A DNA stretch of 21,975 bases. Origin: a virus. The position numbers and the translations under genes are program-made. The stretch lies in IMG/VR virus record IMGVR_UViG_3300010153_003428, positions 1 through 21,975 of that record. One strand, written 5' to 3'. The notes beneath the pieces were generated by a model. That model made no database searches. It saw nothing but the letters and a program-made list of their open reading frames with translations, and was not told where the DNA came from. This document shows positions 21,605 through 21,975 of this stretch, one piece after another. Each line of letters begins with the position of its first letter. The stretch's first letter is position 1.

Positions 21605-21975
21605 GCCGAAATGTAGTGCCTCTCTGTTGTCCTCTCTGAGCTATGCCCTAAATCCCTGGCGATCTTGGCCAACTTCCCTCCGGCTTTCTTCGCGTTGGTG
21701 GCAAATGTCACCCTAGTGCAATGGAAAGTTTTCCCCTCTACACCATGTTTCTTCATCAGCCTCTTGAAGCTCACGGAAAATCTAGCCCTGTTCCCCTTGT
21801 TGTATTCGCTTTGCTGATAAGGAAACAGGTAGGTGTCATCTTCCATCGGGACAGACATGATTGCTTTACGCAGGGCAGGACTCATCTTGAGCTTCACCCT
21901 CTTGTCCTTCTTGTCTGTCCATACGGTGATCGTGGATGAGGTTAGGCAGTCCCACTCAAGCTGGATAATGTCGCC
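21601..21975 (-). CDS. Tyrosine recombinase (integrase), C-terminal fragment cut by window edge
   Basis: The 124 residues visible are the end of the catalytic domain. A beta hairpin with TDKKDKRVKLKMSPALR (about 20-36) is followed by the conserved residues of the family: H85 and R88 (FHCTR), H111 (DLGHSS) and the nucleophile Y121 (ERHYISA), 3 residues from the end. Tyrosine recombinases join phage and host DNA at attachment sites. The first catalytic Arg lies in the missing part. The gene overlaps the small-terminase start by 4 bp (ATGA), so it is translated with the packaging genes. No attachment site was recognised. Confidence 0.9.
   Translation of the reverse strand, partial: GDIIQLEWDCLTSSTITVWTDKKDKRVKLKMSPALRKAIMSVPMEDDTYLFPYQQSEYNKGNRARFSVSFKRLMKKHGVEGKTFHCTRVTFATNAKKAGGKLAKIARDLGHSSERTTERHYISA

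Noticed and set aside
1-21975. tRNA genes, CRISPR arrays, insertion sequences, defence or retron-like systems
   Set aside because: I saw no cloverleaf, no regularly spaced repeats, no transposase, no reverse transcriptase and no nuclease other than the terminase and integrase; the interesting part lies in the layout and regulation of the late genes.

Overview
This window is the structural module of a tailed bacteriophage, or of a prophage or prophage-like element. All believable genes lie on the minus strand, packed end to end with 1-68 bp overlaps or gaps of at most about 130 bp. Transcription therefore runs from high to low coordinates. Short tail-tube proteins, a set of internal or ejection proteins and the lack of a tape measure, sheath or baseplate point to a podovirus-like (short-tailed) virion infecting a bacterium. 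The host cannot be named. Start sites are mixed: some genes have good Shine-Dalgarno sequences and others have only A/T-rich leaders. Base composition looks balanced by eye. No tRNA, rRNA, CRISPR array, insertion sequence, lysis gene or replication gene was seen, and no stretch over 300 bases lacks a gene.

Layout in transcription order. (1) 21975-19441: the C-terminal end of a tyrosine recombinase (integrase), cut by the window edge, overlaps an HTH-bearing small-terminase candidate, which overlaps the large terminase. (2) 19440-16561: a small acidic protein, a small HTH-like reading frame with no ordinary start codon, then the portal protein. (3) 16555-12660: an acidic coiled-coil scaffold-like protein, an unusually large major capsid protein candidate (649 aa) and a small beta-rich decoration or head-fibre candidate, closed by a strong intrinsic terminator. 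(4) 12553-8973: two small unknown proteins, a head-tail adaptor-like protein and a tail tubular protein B-like nozzle protein. (5) 8973-6520: a tail fibre with a polyglycine tip domain, then two enzymes (a 2-oxoglutarate/Fe(II) oxygenase-like protein and a GNAT acetyltransferase), all overlapping. (6) 6523-1: four consecutive genes that look like an ejectosome: a gp14-like protein with a glycine-zipper N terminus, a proline-rich protein, a coiled-coil protein with HREGTPEG repeats, and a protein of more than 820 aa with glycine-rich hydrophobic segments that runs off the window. The order terminase-portal-scaffold-coat-tail-ejection resembles P22 more than T7, while the tail and internal proteins look T7-like.

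Regulation. The strongest unexplained signal is a repeated element, about 29 bp, built on TGTTACCCTA. It occurs in three intergenic regions (before the acidic protein, before the capsid gene and just after the terminator at 12.6 kb), always on the coding strand, with conserved downstream positions at fixed spacing. It looks like a dedicated phage promoter or operator that splits the late genes into three units and isolates capsid plus decoration gene between a promoter and a terminator. A fourth, 15-base match lies antisense inside the last gene.
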